A DNA stretch of 64,000 nt from Sporosarcina ureae (lineage in GTDB: Bacteria > Bacillota > Bacilli > Bacillales_A > Planococcaceae), in the NCBI RefSeq assembly GCF_002109325.1, contig NZ_CP015348.1:2605501-2669500 (forward strand), in the 5' to 3' direction. Shown one piece after another: positions 51,673-61,156 of this stretch. The position numbers and the translations under genes are program-made. Below the pieces are notes generated by a model, which had not been told where the DNA came from, searched no databases, and worked only from the letters and a program-made list of their open reading frames with translations. Within the stretch, counting starts at the first letter, position 1, and every line of letters starts with the position of its first letter.

Positions 51673-53775
51673 GTGAAGAAGTCTGCAAGTATTGCGATGA
51701 AACTCTCAGGATTAATTATCGCATTATTCTTATTACTGTTTTTAGTATACTCAGTCGTTACAAGTGTCATGTTACATAAGCAAAGTATTAAAGATGCCGA
51801 GGAATTTGCATTAGAAAGTGCAAACAAAAGTTCACTCGTACTGAGTGTGAAATTAAAAGAAACGAATGAAATGCTACGTACAACTAGTCATATACTAGAA
51901 ACATTACAAGCAACAGGTGATATGCATCCCAATGAAATCATTCGAATCATTAAGAACAATTTACAGAAGAATGATGACGCAACAGGTATGGCAGCTGTAG
52001 TTAACCAATCTGCATTTTCTGAAGGGGAAGTTATACCCAAAAATCTTCTTGATGAAAATCAGCAATTCATTCCTTATATCTTTAAGAAAGACAATGCGAC
52101 TGAAGTTGAACCATTAAGTGGAATGGATGATCCCACAGCGAATAGCTGGTATACCGTTCCGAAAAATGAAGCGCGCTCCATTTTGACTGAACCCTATGCA
52201 TATGAAACGAACGGTCAAACAATTCTCATGACTACTATTTCCGTCCCGTTGATAGATGCCTCAGGAAATTATTTTGGTTTGTTGACTACTGACCTATCAA
52301 TTGATTTCTTGACGGATGTAGTAAAAACCATTAAACCAGAAGGCGGTTATGCTTCTATTATTACCGATGCTGGTTTTATTACGGCAAACAGCCTGAAGCC
52401 TGAATTGAACGATACCAATATGGCAGATGCGATTGATTGGAATTCTGCTAAAGTCGTACTCGATAAAGGTGAACTGACAAGTACTTATGTAGACTCCCAG
52501 AGTTTAGGCGAAGAATCATTTAATGCTTTTGCACCTATCAACTTACGAGATATTAATGAAAAGTGGACAGTGCAGACCGTGACACCAAGATCGGTTATTC
52601 TAGATACATTCAATACGATCTTATGGATTACGATTATCTCAGCTATTGTGATTGTTTTGATGATGTCAATCGCATCAACAGGATTTATTTATCGCCAATT
52701 AAGACCTTTAAAAACGTTGCAGAAATCAATGGAAACAGCTGCTGCAGGAGACTTAACTATGATGGTAGATGAACAGAATCTACATCGCGATGAGATAGGA
52801 TTAGTATCACTCGCTTATAATGATATGCTCCGCCAGACTAATGCAGCCTTGCAAACAGTCCAACAGTCTTCGGTTCAATTAAGTGACTCATCATCGCAAG
52901 TGACACATGCTTTTGAAGAGCTAGTAGCTGCGAACCAAGAAGTATCGGTAGCGACAGATGAAATTGCACAAGGCGCATCAAAACAATCTGAAGATACAGA
53001 AGTGACAAGCCTACGAATTTCAGACTTGGCAGACCGCATGGATCACATCCATACCATGTTTATGACGATGAATCAGTTATCTACAGATGCTTCTAATTCT
53101 GCGGAGAATGGAATGTCGGAAGTGAGAAAACTGCGTGATCATAATACGTCAGCGAATGAAATGAATAAAAAAGTACAACTTCAAATCCAGACGCTGACAA
53201 ATAAGATTTTATCTATTAATCAGGTCATTCAAACATTGCATGGTATTACGGCAAGTACGAATTTGCTAGCGCTCAATGCGAGCATTGAAGCAGCACGTGC
53301 GGGTGATAGTGGTAAAGGATTTGCAGTGGTTGCCAATGAAGTGCGTCAGCTAGCGGAACAATCTCGCAGAGAAACTGAGGTAATTCAAGAAACTGTAAAA
53401 GAAATATTATCAGAATCGCGCCAGACGGTTGAAGTGATTGATCTAAACATGAAATCAATGGATGGTCAAAATCAGTCCGTTACGGATACGGAAGAATCCT
53501 TTGTACAAAATGCGGGTATCACCGATCAAATACGCGAGTCAATTACGGATCTATCTGAGAAGCTTGCTGAAATGATGGAATACAAAGATGAAGCTATTTT
53601 AGCTATCCAAAATGTTTCCGCTATTTCAGAGGAGACGGCCGCGTCATCTGAACAAGTGAGTGCATCAGCTGCCGCGCAACAAGGTGAATTGGAAAATGTG
53701 GCAGACTCTACGAATCAGATGAACCAAATTGCAGGAGAATTACGAAGTGTTGTGGATCGATTTAAATTATCATAA
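51673..53775 (+). CDS. Transmembrane methyl-accepting chemotaxis protein (dCache type)
   Basis: This 700-aa receptor has an N-terminal membrane segment (about residues 12-33), a large extracellular domain of the double-Cache type (about 38-310, with [17 protein letters not shown] near 158), and a second membrane segment (about 315-340). A HAMP domain precedes a long MCP signalling domain with [20 protein letters not shown] near 525. GTG 51673 follows AGGAGGG. Cache domains usually bind amino acids, carboxylates or amines; the neighbouring BCCT cluster hints at its substrate, but this is only proximity. Confidence 0.9.
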   Translation: MKKSASIAMKLSGLIIALFLLLFLVYSVVTSVMLHKQSIKDAEEFALESANKSSLVLSVKLKETNEMLRTTSHILETLQATGDMHPNEIIRIIKNNLQKNDDATGMAAVVNQSAFSEGEVIPKNLLDENQQFIPYIFKKDNATEVEPLSGMDDPTANSWYTVPKNEARSILTEPYAYETNGQTILMTTISVPLIDASGNYFGLLTTDLSIDFLTDVVKTIKPEGGYASIITDAGFITANSLKPELNDTNMADAIDWNSAKVVLDKGELTSTYVDSQSLGEESFNAFAPINLRDINEKWTVQTVTPRSVILDTFNTILWITIISAIVIVLMMSIASTGFIYRQLRPLKTLQKSMETAAAGDLTMMVDEQNLHRDEIGLVSLAYNDMLRQTNAALQTVQQSSVQLSDSSSQVTHAFEELVAANQEVSVATDEIAQGASKQSEDTEVTSLRISDLADRMDHIHTMFMTMNQLSTDASNSAENGMSEVRKLRDHNTSANEMNKKVQLQIQTLTNKILSINQVIQTLHGITASTNLLALNASIEAARAGDSGKGFAVVANEVRQLAEQSRRETEVIQETVKEILSESRQTVEVIDLNMKSMDGQNQSVTDTEESFVQNAGITDQIRESITDLSEKLAEMMEYKDEAILAIQNVSAISEETAASSEQVSASAAAQQGELENVADSTNQMNQIAGELRSVVDRFKLS

Positions 53776-53789
53776 TGAATAATGTGAGA

Positions 53790-53820
53790 AACAGAAGTGG
53801 CATTGTCCACTTCTGTTTTT
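53790..53820 (+). terminator. Terminator of the chemoreceptor gene
   Basis: AACAGAAGTGG / CCACTTCTGTT forms an 11-bp perfect stem with a 6-nt loop and T run. Confidence 0.92.
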
Positions 53821-53918
53821 ATCTGTCTATATACATTGTTACATAAGCTTTGTATCGTAAATAAACAAGGAAATAGAATAAAAGACTTACTAATATTACA
53901 TGAGAGAGTTGAAGCCAA

Positions 53919-55226
53919 ATGGTACGTTTATTTAAAAGAGATAAAAAACAACTAGCAACAGATAAAGACCAACATCCTGCACAGTATAGTGTCGGTAGTA
54001 TATCGTTAGAAAAATATCCTGATATAAAACAACAACTGCGGATGATTAATCTAACAGAGTCAGATTTGAAGTATCTCTCCTGCATGCAAGAACAAATACA
54101 ACCTGTATTACCTTTGATGACGGATCGTTTCTATCAAGCAATGGATGGACAACCTCAACTTCTGCATATTATTGCGGAACATAGTAGTATGGATCGCTTG
54201 AAAGGTTCCTTGACAAAACATATGCAGTCAATATTTCGTGGAACGATTGATGAAAGCTATTTGAAGCAAAGACGAATTATCGCGAAGGTCCACGTACATA
54301 TCGGTTTGGAGCCAAAATGGTATCTAGCAGCAGTTGAATCATTGTATGAAGAATTTTTCTCTTTTGTTGAACAAGTAGACATGCCGAAGAAAAGACAATT
54401 TAGTACATTGCGTGCTTTTATGAAGGTTATGAACTTTGAACAACAGTTAGTTTTGGATGCGTATGAAGAAGAAAATGCATTGAATCGACAAAAGGTTGAA
54501 GAATCGAAAACCGTTGTGAAGAATCAAGTATTGAATACGTCCCAGAATCTAGCAGCAATTAGTGAGCAGACGAACGCATCGACAGAAGAGTTATCCGATA
54601 AAGCACGTATGCTAGAAAATATGACGATCCAAAGTCTTTACTTTATTACGGAGACAGAAAACACTTCATTGGCGGGGAAGGAACTAGTAGTCACTCAATC
54701 TGAACAATTTGCGCAAATAGTCGAACACATGGCAGATTTTACTACTCGGATGAAGGCGCTACATCATTCTTCTGAACAAATTCAAGGTGTAGTGACGCTT
54801 ATTACTTCTATAGCCGACCAAACAAATTTACTTTCATTGAACGCCGCAATTGAAGCAGCGCGCGCAGGGCAACACGGCAAAGGGTTTGCTGTAGTTGCGG
54901 CTGAAGTGCGAAATTTGTCGACAGAAACGAAACAAGCGATTGGTAAAGTGACCGGCATGATTGAGGAGACCAAAACGAATATCACTGAGATGGCAAATTT
55001 CATGAAATTGATGGAAAAGCTGATTCAAGAAAGTGCAAAAGAAAACGAACTAGTGACGCAATCCTACGATGAGATTGTTCAAGCGGTAACGGGAATGAAA
55101 GTACAAACGGATGAATCACGAGTATCCATTGAAAACACTGTTCAGATCTTGGAAGAAATCAATCAAGCAATTGAAATAATCGCCCATTCTTCAGACGGGT
55201 TAATTCAGTTAGCGGAAGACTTATAA
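53919..55226 (+). CDS. hemAT: HemAT-like globin-coupled aerotaxis transducer
   Basis: This 435-aa soluble protein has a globin sensor domain (about residues 25-185) and an MCP signalling domain with [21 protein letters not shown] near 303. The string [15 protein letters not shown] near 121 aligns with the proximal-haem His region of HemAT, probably His 125. A Tyr in DRFYQAM near 72 fits the distal pocket. HemAT binds oxygen and signals through CheA/CheW for aerotaxis. There is no membrane segment. It lies right after another chemoreceptor gene but has its own upstream gap. Confidence 0.9.
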   Translation: MVRLFKRDKKQLATDKDQHPAQYSVGSISLEKYPDIKQQLRMINLTESDLKYLSCMQEQIQPVLPLMTDRFYQAMDGQPQLLHIIAEHSSMDRLKGSLTKHMQSIFRGTIDESYLKQRRIIAKVHVHIGLEPKWYLAAVESLYEEFFSFVEQVDMPKKRQFSTLRAFMKVMNFEQQLVLDAYEEENALNRQKVEESKTVVKNQVLNTSQNLAAISEQTNASTEELSDKARMLENMTIQSLYFITETENTSLAGKELVVTQSEQFAQIVEHMADFTTRMKALHHSSEQIQGVVTLITSIADQTNLLSLNAAIEAARAGQHGKGFAVVAAEVRNLSTETKQAIGKVTGMIEETKTNITEMANFMKLMEKLIQESAKENELVTQSYDEIVQAVTGMKVQTDESRVSIENTVQILEEINQAIEIIAHSSDGLIQLAEDL

Positions 55227-55311
55227 ACTAGAATGTCATTCTAGTATGCATACTGCTCGTCATTTGGTACACTGAGCAAATAATAAGATCATTATGAAGG
55301 CGGGTGTATCA

Positions 55312-57129
55312 ATGGAAGAAGCAGCACTGATTAGCATTGTAGCCATTTTAGCACTCGGTATTTTCTCGCAATGGCTAGCGTGGAAAATCCAATGGCCATC
55401 TATTTTCATCATGTCGATTGCAGGCTTATTAATAGGTCCGATCATGGGGTGGGTAAATCCAGAAGTGGCTTTGGACGAGCTGTATAGTCCGCTCATTTCA
55501 CTAGCTGTTGCTATTATTTTATTTGAAGGAAGTTCCAATCTAGACTTTCGGGAAATAAAGGACATTTCGAAGTCTGTTTTCCGAGTTGTTACATTGGGTG
55601 CATTTTTAGCATGGATTTTAGGTTCTTTTACAGCACATTATATTGCGGGATTAACATGGGAAGTGTCGTTCATCATTGGAGGCCTATTTGTAGTAACGGG
55701 TCCAACCGTCATTATTCCTTTATTACGTAATGCAAAGTTAAAAGCGCGAACCGCTGCCGTACTTAAGTGGGAAGGGATTATCGTAGATCCTGCTGGTCCG
55801 TTGCTTGCGTTGTTTGCATATGAAGTGATCAAGGTATTGACGAATGATCATTTATCGATGAATTACTTATTAAACTTCTTTGGTGGTGCTGCACTTGCTG
55901 CACTTCTAGGGTTAGTAATGGGATTATTGATTAGCGTCATGGCTAATAGAGGTCAATTTCCTGAGTACTTGAAATCACCCGTCATTTTGGCGTTTGTGTT
56001 GCTGTGCTTTACGATGGCAGAAGTCATTATGCACGAAACGGGTATGCTTGCCGTAACTGTGATGGGGCTGGTTTTGGGGCGCTCGAAGCGCTATGTTTCA
56101 TCTATTGGAAACGTCGGTCATTTTGTTGAAAATGTGTCCGTCATGTTGACGTCTACAGTCTTTATTTTATTAACAGCTTCGCTCGCAAGAGAAACGATTG
56201 CGCAGATATTTACATTACCGATTATAGGATTCGTGTTGGTTATGCTGTTTGTTGTTCGACCATTATCGATATGGATTTCGACGATTGGTACCGAATTGGT
56301 CTGGCGAGAGAAGTTGCTCATTGGCTGGATTGCGCCTAGAGGAATTGTCGCATTGACTGTTGCTGGTTATTTCGCTTCGACACTTGCAGAAGATGGTTAT
56401 GAAGAAGCTACTTTGCTGACAGCGTTGACTTTTGCTCTCGTGTTTATTACGGTTACTGCGCATGGATTTACGTTAGGACCGCTAGCGAAAAAGTTGAACT
56501 TGGCAAGTAATGAACCGCCAGGCGTGCTCATAGTAGGCGCAAGTAGTTTTTCAATTCAATTAGCTATGCAATTAAAAGAAATGAATATCCCGGTATTGAT
56601 AGTCGATCCTTCACAAGGACGTTTACGCCCTGCGATTGAAGCGGGAATTGACACGTTCATGGGTCAGATGTTATCGGAACGATCGAGATTCTCTATTGAT
56701 TTGGCACCGTATGATACGATTCTGTCGATGACTGGAGATGCCTCTTATAACGCATTGATTACACAATCGTTTGCGCCAGAGTTTGGATTTAACAATACGT
56801 TTTCCCTTACGGCTGTTTCCAATCATACAATGAGTAAGTCGGCATTGCCGATTTCGCTGAAAGCTCATTTGTTATTCGAAGAGGGCGCAACGTTCCCAGA
56901 GCTAAACCGCAAGATTAATACGGATTATGAAATTGGTTTGTTCGAGTGGGAAGGTACGGATACTGATTTAGTGTTTAAGGAGATTATTCCGGAGACGGCG
57001 ACTGCGTTGTTTGTGAAGAAGAAGAATGAGACGTTGGTTTTTGCTACGCTTCAGAAGAAGATTTCGTTGGATGCTGGTGATCAGTTGGTGGTGTTGAAGT
57101 TAAAGCAAGGGGTTCCGGCTAATTCATAA
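55312..57129 (+). CDS. Cation:proton antiporter with TrkA-type C-terminal domain
   Basis: This protein of about 605 aa has about 12-13 helices (CPA1/CvrA-like: LFEGSSNLDFREI near residue 72, GLFVVTGPTVIIPLLRN near 122, WEGIIVDPAGPLLALFAYE near 152, IGWIAPRGIVALTVAGYF near 336). A cytoplasmic TrkA_N-like part follows (PPGVLIVGASSFSIQLAMQL near 400) and a TrkA_C-like tail. ATG 55312 is seven bases after AAGGCGGGTG; ATG 55294 is an alternative. The last 58 codons nearly always use G-ending Lys and Glu codons (11 of 11), unlike the rest, just before repeat block 3. Confidence 0.87.
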   Translation: MEEAALISIVAILALGIFSQWLAWKIQWPSIFIMSIAGLLIGPIMGWVNPEVALDELYSPLISLAVAIILFEGSSNLDFREIKDISKSVFRVVTLGAFLAWILGSFTAHYIAGLTWEVSFIIGGLFVVTGPTVIIPLLRNAKLKARTAAVLKWEGIIVDPAGPLLALFAYEVIKVLTNDHLSMNYLLNFFGGAALAALLGLVMGLLISVMANRGQFPEYLKSPVILAFVLLCFTMAEVIMHETGMLAVTVMGLVLGRSKRYVSSIGNVGHFVENVSVMLTSTVFILLTASLARETIAQIFTLPIIGFVLVMLFVVRPLSIWISTIGTELVWREKLLIGWIAPRGIVALTVAGYFASTLAEDGYEEATLLTALTFALVFITVTAHGFTLGPLAKKLNLASNEPPGVLIVGASSFSIQLAMQLKEMNIPVLIVDPSQGRLRPAIEAGIDTFMGQMLSERSRFSIDLAPYDTILSMTGDASYNALITQSFAPEFGFNNTFSLTAVSNHTMSKSALPISLKAHLLFEEGATFPELNRKINTDYEIGLFEWEGTDTDLVFKEIIPETATALFVKKKNETLVFATLQKKISLDAGDQLVVLKLKQGVPANS

Positions 57130-57137
57130 GTAAATGT

Positions 57138-57176
57138 GGCTGTCAAAGTGAGTTTCTTGCTTTGGCAGTCTTTTTT
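57138..57176 (+). terminator. Terminator of the antiporter gene
   Basis: GGCTGTCAAAG / CTTTGGCAGTC forms an 11-bp stem with two G-T pairs, followed by six T. Confidence 0.88.
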
Positions 57177-58524
57177 ATGTGGGGTAGGGGTGTTGCTCGA
57201 CGTTACAGATAGATTGGATCGTTGCTCGAGTTTGGCTTGGTCATTGAAAGTAGTGAGGGTCATGCTTTGGACTCGCGCAGGCACGTGGGGGATTGCCTCC
57301 AGCCATGAGCCAACTAGCGGTGGAGCTGCTAGCTGTCTCATGGCCACGGCTTACCCCGCAGTTGTGCCTGCGCTACTGAGTGGGAACCAAGTTAGGTTGT
57401 TGTTTATAGAAGATGAAAACCAGTGACTGGGTGATACCTTTCTTCGGTGTTGGAAAAGTACAGAACAGATAGATTGGATCGTTGCTCGACATTGGCTTGT
57501 GCATGGAAAGTAGTGAGGGTTCTCGTGCTTTGGACTCGCGCAGGCACGTGGGGGATTGCCTCCAGCCATGAGCCAACTAGCGGTGGAGCTGCTAGCTGTC
57601 TCATGGCCACGGCCTACCCCGCAGTTGTGCCTGTGCTACTGAGTGGGAACCAAGTTAGGTTGTTGTTTATAGAAGAAGAAAACCAGTGACTGGGTGATAC
57701 CTTTCTTCGGTGTTGGAAAAGTACAGAACAGATAGATTGGATCGTTGCTCGAGTTTGGCTTGGTCATTGAAAGTAGTGAGGGCTCGTGCTTTGGACTCGC
57801 GCAGGCACGTGGGGGATTGCCTCCAGCCATGAGCCAACTAGCGGTGGGGCTGCTAGCTGTCTCATGGCCACGGCCTACCCCGCAGTTGTGCCTGCGCTAC
57901 CAAGTACTTATCAAGTTTGTTTGTGGTTTATAGGAGATAAAACCAGTAACTGGGTGGTACTAGTTCCTATTCTTGCAAAAGAAGAATCAGAACTGACTTA
58001 CACACTATTTAACGAAGGCGGCTGCACGTGGTAGGCGTAGTAATGAGACAGCCAGGCGCACTTCCTGTCTGGCTCATTGCGGTAGCCATCCACCACCGCC
58101 GAAGTGGCGGCAATGATCGCCCTACTTACATTGCCAGTCAAAGTACTACCCCTGCACAAAGCAAAAAAGAGTAGGGGGTTGCAAAAATAACTACCCAACA
58201 TCGTATCCTACTTACCTGTACGAACAAATTATCCGTGTACTAGAAAAACAAGTAACTGAACCGCCCTACACCCAGTCTAACGAAGGCGGCTGCACGTGGT
58301 AGGCGTAGCAATGAGACAGCCAGGCGCACTTTCCTGTCTGGCTCATTGCGGAAGCCATCCACCACCGCCGAAGTGGGGCCAATGCCCGCCACACTTGCAT
58401 AGCCAGTCAAACCACAACCCCTGCACAAAACAAGGAAGAGTAAGGGTTTGCAAAACAACTACCTACCATCGTATCCTACTTACTTCTACCAACAAATTAC
58501 CCGTATACTCGCACGTCACCAGCA
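57177..58524. repeat. Repeat block 3: three forward A copies, junction, two reverse B copies
   Basis: A cores lie at 57275-57373, 57538-57636 and 57799-57897 (99 nt each, spaced 263 and 261). The 86-bp junction is 57939-58024, and the B cores are 58017-58100 and 58285-58369 (spaced 268). Each A core has nested stems GCGCAGGCAC / GTGCCTGCGC, CCATGAG / CTCATGG and CTAGC / GCTAG. The flanking genes are convergent. No ORF here has coding signs; the open frames repeat with the units. Confidence 0.9.
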
Positions 58525-59460
58525 CTACCCCTCACTACGCACATTCAACACAGTTAATTCCTCACTATTCTTCAACAACTCAATAAAAACCTGCAACGCC
58601 TTCGTTTGGAAAGGGGAATTCGTCACAATGGAAAAATGACGTTTAAATGGCGTTCCCTTTATAGACAACGCCTTCATATCACCGTAGTGCAACTCTTTTT
58701 GGATCGCCCACTGTGACAGCAAACTCACGCCAAGACCTGCTTCCACGGACTCTTTAATCGGTTGGGTACTACTAAACTGCATAATACGTTTCGGATAAAA
58801 TCCTGACTGATAGAAGAATAGTTCTGCCGCTTCGCGTGTACCTGATCCTTCTTCGCGCAACAACCAAATATCATCTTCTAACTCAGTAATGGATTGACGT
58901 CCTTTTTTCTGTGCAAGTGGGTGATCGACGGAAGTGACGACGTACATTTCATCTTCTGCAAAATCTTCATTCTGCAAAGGCGCGGCTTCCTTAAAGTGTC
59001 CCTCGATCAAGCCTACATCGAGCTGGTGAGTGATGACTAGTTCCGCAATGTCTGCTGTATTGCCAATCGTCACTTGCGGTTCGATCAATGGATAATCCGC
59101 GACAAGCTTGGACAGGATGTGTGGAAGAACATACTCTCCAAACGTATAGCTGGCACCGATCGTAAGTGGACCACTTGCTTTGTTAGCTAAGTCATCAACT
59201 AAATTCTGCATTCTAGAATACAGTCCGATGATTTCTTTTGCGTGATGATAGACAATTTCTCCAGCTTGATTGAGCCGCACGTATTTATTAGTCCGCTCAA
59301 GTAGTCGAACGCCAATGGATTCTTCTAATGAACGGATATACTGACTGACAGCGGGTTGTGTCATATGCAGTTCTTCCGCTGCTCTTGAAAAGTTCTTTTT
59401 CTCGGCTACTTCGATGAATACTTGCAGTTGCTGGTCGATGACAAAGCAACTCCTTTCCAT
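58525..59460 (-). CDS. LysR-family regulator (CysL/YeiE-like)
   Basis: This protein of about 311 aa has an N-terminal winged helix (FIEVAEKKNFSRAAEELHMTQPAVSQYIRSLEE) and a LysR substrate-binding domain (GPLTIGASYTFGEYVLP; REEGSGTREAAELFF). It is divergent from a YeiH gene, a common pair in which the LysR protein activates yeiH. The start is odd: an AAAGGAG site lies inside the frame just after ATG 59460, with no ATG, GTG or TTG seven bases beyond it. Near its 3' end, next to block 3, codons turn G-ending. Confidence 0.88.
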   Translation of the reverse strand: MERSCFVIDQQLQVFIEVAEKKNFSRAAEELHMTQPAVSQYIRSLEESIGVRLLERTNKYVRLNQAGEIVYHHAKEIIGLYSRMQNLVDDLANKASGPLTIGASYTFGEYVLPHILSKLVADYPLIEPQVTIGNTADIAELVITHQLDVGLIEGHFKEAAPLQNEDFAEDEMYVVTSVDHPLAQKKGRQSITELEDDIWLLREEGSGTREAAELFFYQSGFYPKRIMQFSSTQPIKESVEAGLGVSLLSQWAIQKELHYGDMKALSIKGTPFKRHFSIVTNSPFQTKALQVFIELLKNSEELTVLNVRSEG

Positions 59461-59551
59461 GTATATCGTTTTACTTATCATACCTATTATAAATTGTTAT
59501 TTCTCTTATAGCGAATGCTTTTATATACTTGTGTCAGGAGGTGATGTCATC

Positions 59552-60589
59552 GTGGTTACTTCAAAAATGATTCCGGAACAGCATGAACCGAAACATCCAT
59601 CCAAATGGGTATCATGGGTCGGTGGAATAGCATTTACATTCTTCATTGCATTTTTAGGGTATTTATTAGCAAAGGTACCAGGTTTCGATCATATCGGACA
59701 ACTGGCATGCGCAATTATTATCGCGGTAGCATACCGTCAAATCTTCGGCTATCCTGAAATAATCCGAAGTGGGATCGCATTTTCATCGAAGCGTTTACTA
59801 CGTGCTGCTATTATTTTATATGGGTTGAAATTAAATATAGATACAGTCTTAAGTGACGGTCTTGGCTTACTCGCTCGAGATGTAGGGGTCATCATTTTTG
59901 CCATCTTCATGACGATCTGGCTTGCTAAAGTATTTAAAGCAGATAAAAATATTTCCTTGCTCTTAGGGGTCGGAACAGGGGTCTGTGGCGCGGCTGCCAT
60001 TGCTGCAGTTGCACCAATCATTAAGGCAAAAGATGAAGATACCGCAATTGGTGTAGGAATTATCGCGTTAATGGGTACCGTGTTTGCGATTGGCTACACT
60101 ATTTTACGTCCGATCCTTCCGCTTGATTCAATCGAGTACGGAATGTGGGCAGGAATCAGTTTACATGAAGTGGCGCATGTTGCATTAGCTGGTGCACCTG
60201 CAGGAGAAGACGGTTTAGCTATAGCTTTACTAGCCAAGCTCGGTCGTGTATTCCTATTAGTACCACTCTGCTTTATCTTGATTTTCATAATGAGACGCAA
60301 AAACAAAGATACTGACGAATCGGGTGCTAAAATAGAGTTTCCATGGTTCTTAGTAGGATTCATTGTCTTAAGTGTCCTCGGAAGCTATGTATTCGGACAT
60401 TCTATTCCCGTTTCTGACAACGTAATGGAAGGCGTCTTCACACTGACCACATGGTTACTGACAGCGGCTATGGTAGGACTTGGACTAAACGTCAGTCTAC
60501 GAGACTTAAAAGATCGTGCGATGCGTCCGCTAGCTGCTATGACAGTAACATCCATCCTACTATCCGTCATCGCGTACTGTATTATTTAA
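59552..60589 (+). CDS. YeiH/UPF0324-family membrane protein (putative sulfate exporter)
   Basis: This protein of about 345 aa has ten or so helices. Strings ILYGLKLNIDTVLSDG near residue 88, LGVGTGVCGAAAIAAVAPII near 135, SLHEVAHVALAGAP near 205 and AAMVGLGLNVSLRDLK near 308 are typical of UPF0324. GTG 59552 follows AGGAGGTGAT by about six bases; the longer open frame runs into the regulator's promoter region. It is called a putative sulfate exporter in many genomes. A link to taurine or sulfite metabolism is known for some members only. Confidence 0.87.
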   Translation: MVTSKMIPEQHEPKHPSKWVSWVGGIAFTFFIAFLGYLLAKVPGFDHIGQLACAIIIAVAYRQIFGYPEIIRSGIAFSSKRLLRAAIILYGLKLNIDTVLSDGLGLLARDVGVIIFAIFMTIWLAKVFKADKNISLLLGVGTGVCGAAAIAAVAPIIKAKDEDTAIGVGIIALMGTVFAIGYTILRPILPLDSIEYGMWAGISLHEVAHVALAGAPAGEDGLAIALLAKLGRVFLLVPLCFILIFIMRRKNKDTDESGAKIEFPWFLVGFIVLSVLGSYVFGHSIPVSDNVMEGVFTLTTWLLTAAMVGLGLNVSLRDLKDRAMRPLAAMTVTSILLSVIAYCII

Positions 60590-60605
60590 TAGATTATTCC
60601 AATGA

Positions 60606-60647
60606 AGGCCAGCAGGAGAGAACATCTCTTTTAAGCTGGCTTTTTTG
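60606..60647 (+). terminator. Terminator of the YeiH gene
   Basis: GCCAGC / GCTGGC with an inner AGGAGA / TCTCTT stem is followed by six T. Confidence 0.85.
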
Positions 60648-60676
60648 TTGACTTTATTTAGTCCACCCCCTAAACT
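60648..60676 (+). promoter_or_regulatory. Promoter of the MarR-MMPL operon
   Basis: TTGACT at 60648 and TAAACT at 60671 are spaced by 17 bases. The predicted start near 60683 lies in the loop of the inverted repeat at 60659-60704. Confidence 0.6.
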
Positions 60677-60704
60677 ATTAATTATTGGTTTAGGGGGTGG
60701 ACTA
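60659..60704. promoter_or_regulatory. 17-bp perfect inverted repeat, probable MarR operator
   Basis: TAGTCCACCCCCTAAAC (60659-60675) and GTTTAGGGGGTGGACTA (60688-60704) are perfect reverse complements 12 bases apart. The left arm lies between and over the -35 and -10 region; the right arm holds the AGGGGGTGG ribosome site. It most likely binds the MarR protein encoded just downstream. Confidence 0.72.
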
Positions 60705-60706
60705 CT

Positions 60707-61153
60707 TTGAAAGATCAACTTCAAGAAGCAGTAGAATTATTTGAAGAAGTTATAATTTACGGAACGGAACATGTTGTAAAAAATTTGGATGTGCCGATTT
60801 GGAAAGACTACTCTCCAGAGCAAATCCAAGTACTAAAAATTCTTTCTGCCTATGGCTATCTATCTAGTGGACAATTGGCGGAGATTCAAGGTGTACATAA
60901 AAGTGCCATTTCGACACGCCTTAAGAAACTCGTCGAGAAAGATCTTGTCCAGTCAGAAAAAGATCCAAACGATCAGCGGATCAATCGAATCTCACTGACC
61001 GCAAAAGGTCTTGAAGTACTGTCTGTCTCAAATGCAGCAATATATGATAGTATCGAAAAATTGTTCGAAGATCGTATAGACGAACAAGAACTGGAACAAT
61101 TCATTGAAACATTCCGTAAATTAAAATCGATTTTAGTAAAGAGGGGGAGATAA
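60707..61153 (+). CDS. MarR-family transcriptional regulator
   Basis: This 148-aa winged-helix protein starts at TTG 60707 after AGGGGGTGG. The recognition region (LSSGQLAEIQGVHKSAISTRLKKLVEKDLVQSEKDPNDQRINRISLTAKG, about residues 48-98) is a clear MarR signature with the DPNDQR wing. It is followed three bases later by an MMPL transporter gene, a usual arrangement for a repressor that reacts to a toxic compound and frees its efflux pump. The perfect palindrome over its own promoter suggests autoregulation. Confidence 0.9.
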   Translation: MKDQLQEAVELFEEVIIYGTEHVVKNLDVPIWKDYSPEQIQVLKILSAYGYLSSGQLAEIQGVHKSAISTRLKKLVEKDLVQSEKDPNDQRINRISLTAKGLEVLSVSNAAIYDSIEKLFEDRIDEQELEQFIETFRKLKSILVKRGR

Positions 61154-61156
61154 CGA

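Noticed and set aside
57177..58524. Insertion sequence or transposon
   Set aside because: I saw no transposase, and no target-site duplication is evident at the block edges.
60659..60704. RNA hairpin hiding the ribosome site of the MarR gene
   Set aside because: The best promoter starts transcription near 60683, in the loop, so the left arm would not be in the mRNA.
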